Assembly: GCA_015709655.1 (NCBI GenBank)
Contig: CP054181.1
Span: forward strand, 1,794,207 to 1,858,206
Reading direction: 5' to 3'
DNA length: 64,000 nt
Source: Ignavibacteria bacterium
GTDB lineage: Bacteria > Bacteroidota > Ignavibacteria > Kapaibacteriales > Kapaibacteriaceae
The notes beneath the pieces were generated by a model that ran no database searches, had not been told where the DNA came from, and saw only the letters and a program-made list of their open reading frames with translations. A program made the translations under genes and the position numbers. Shown here piece after piece: positions 63,693-64,000 of this stretch. Position 1 is the first letter of the stretch. Every line of letters starts with the position of its first letter.

Positions 63693-64000
63693 TGAAGTCG
63701 TGTAGAAATCTTGTTGCCATTGTAACTATGATCCTGATGATAGTGGCAGGATTAGCCAGTGAGGCTTATGCACAGCGGTCACGTGGAGGCGGATCGTTTG
63801 GCGGCAGCCGTGGCGGAGGGGGCTCTTTTGGTGCGCCCAGATCTATGCCCCGGTCAGTGCCGTCGGGCGGCGGGTCATTTGGCGGATCACGCCGCTCCCC
63901 GTCGGCAGCACCTTCACAGCCATATTCGAATGGTACAACACCGCGCCGGTATTCTGCACCAAGAGCAACACCCGGAGGACAGCAGCCGGCGGGAATGCCA
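63692..64000 (+). CDS. exported Gly/Ser/Arg-rich protein, N-terminal part (cut by window edge)
   Basis: 103 residues are inside the window, with no stop. The start is an ATG in TGATG overlap with the previous gene. Signal peptide MKSCRNLVAIVTMILMIVAG then LASEAYA-Q. The mature part is low complexity: SRGGGSFGGSRGGGGSFG, then more GGGSFGGS and Pro/Ser/Arg. Such regions precede membrane or TPM-type domains in some exported proteins; the rest lies outside, so no family call is made. Confidence 0.75.
   Translation, partial: MKSCRNLVAIVTMILMIVAGLASEAYAQRSRGGGSFGGSRGGGGSFGAPRSMPRSVPSGGGSFGGSRRSPSAAPSQPYSNGTTPRRYSAPRATPGGQQPAGMP

Overview
The window (about 50% G+C by eye) reads as a chromosomal segment of a Gram-negative, aerobic bacterium of the FCB group, most likely a deep Bacteroidota/Chlorobiota/Ignavibacteria/Kapabacteria-type lineage. 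The grounds are the dnaN-recF-DUF721-gyrB block, an omega subunit of the divergent Bacteroidota kind, a CoaBC with the PAMD variant motif, LpxH-like and Omp85/patatin envelope proteins, DUF1566 surface proteins, and a mitochondrial-type aconitase with an O2-dependent acyl desaturase. Many starts have clear Shine-Dalgarno sites (for example at 3485, 22356, 35899, 43577, 63171), which argues against a typical SD-poor Bacteroides relative. The placement is inference from gene content only. No rRNA, tRNA, CRISPR array, insertion sequence or prophage was seen.

Layout. 1-827 (minus): pssA (cut by the left edge) and psd. 919-5485 (plus): dnaN, recF, a DciA-like DUF721 gene and gyrB, closed by a bidirectional terminator. 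5580-11360 (minus): ahcY, metK, a sugar-nucleotide transferase and a LysM lytic transglycosylase. 11774-12975 (plus): an ECF sigma factor translationally coupled to a one-pass membrane protein. 12991-18731 (minus): exported protein, aconitase, desaturase, FKBP lipoprotein. 18858-19202 (plus): an alkyltransferase-like protein lacking the acceptor cysteine. 19289-29687 (minus): VWA-OmpA lipoprotein, MlaD-type protein, ssb, a sigma-54 activator, a HIT-membrane-rhodanese fusion, a J-domain protein, a patatin-Omp85 protein, and an SDR-acylphosphatase-SDR operon. 29705-34715 (plus): catalytically degenerate M16 peptidase, cysteine desulfurase, MoxR, Der. 34792-43500: mainly minus-strand, with a rhodanese/Crp pair, a small sigma-like regulator (plus), lipoproteins, dCTP deaminase, SIMPL protein, ABC-F, CoaBC, omega and a DCC-family protein. 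43577-53024: an unknown cytosolic protein, a DASS transporter, an RsmB-like methyltransferase, PanB, LpxH-like hydrolase, then ATP-grasp plus histidine ammonia-lyase. 53028-56410: HAD phosphatase and a 3HCDH-like protein (minus), cdsA and a CDF metal exporter (plus). 56874-60278: three tandem secreted DUF1566 paralogues. 60352-64000: S10-type carboxypeptidase, YbdK-type ligase, and two small plus-strand genes, the last cut by the right edge.

Themes. Phospholipid synthesis (pssA, psd, cdsA), the activated-methyl cycle (metK, ahcY), CoA synthesis (panB, coaBC) and replication form the housekeeping core. Envelope and secreted proteins form the variable layer. The items most worth a second look are the HIT-rhodanese fusion, the DUF1566 triplication with a strong 5' hairpin, an over-represented AAGGGG(G)CT DNA word scattered on both strands, a histidine ammonia-lyase with Ser-Ser-Gly at the MIO site, an SSB without the usual C-terminal tip, and three TTCGTG sites exactly 42 bp apart in a divergent promoter region.
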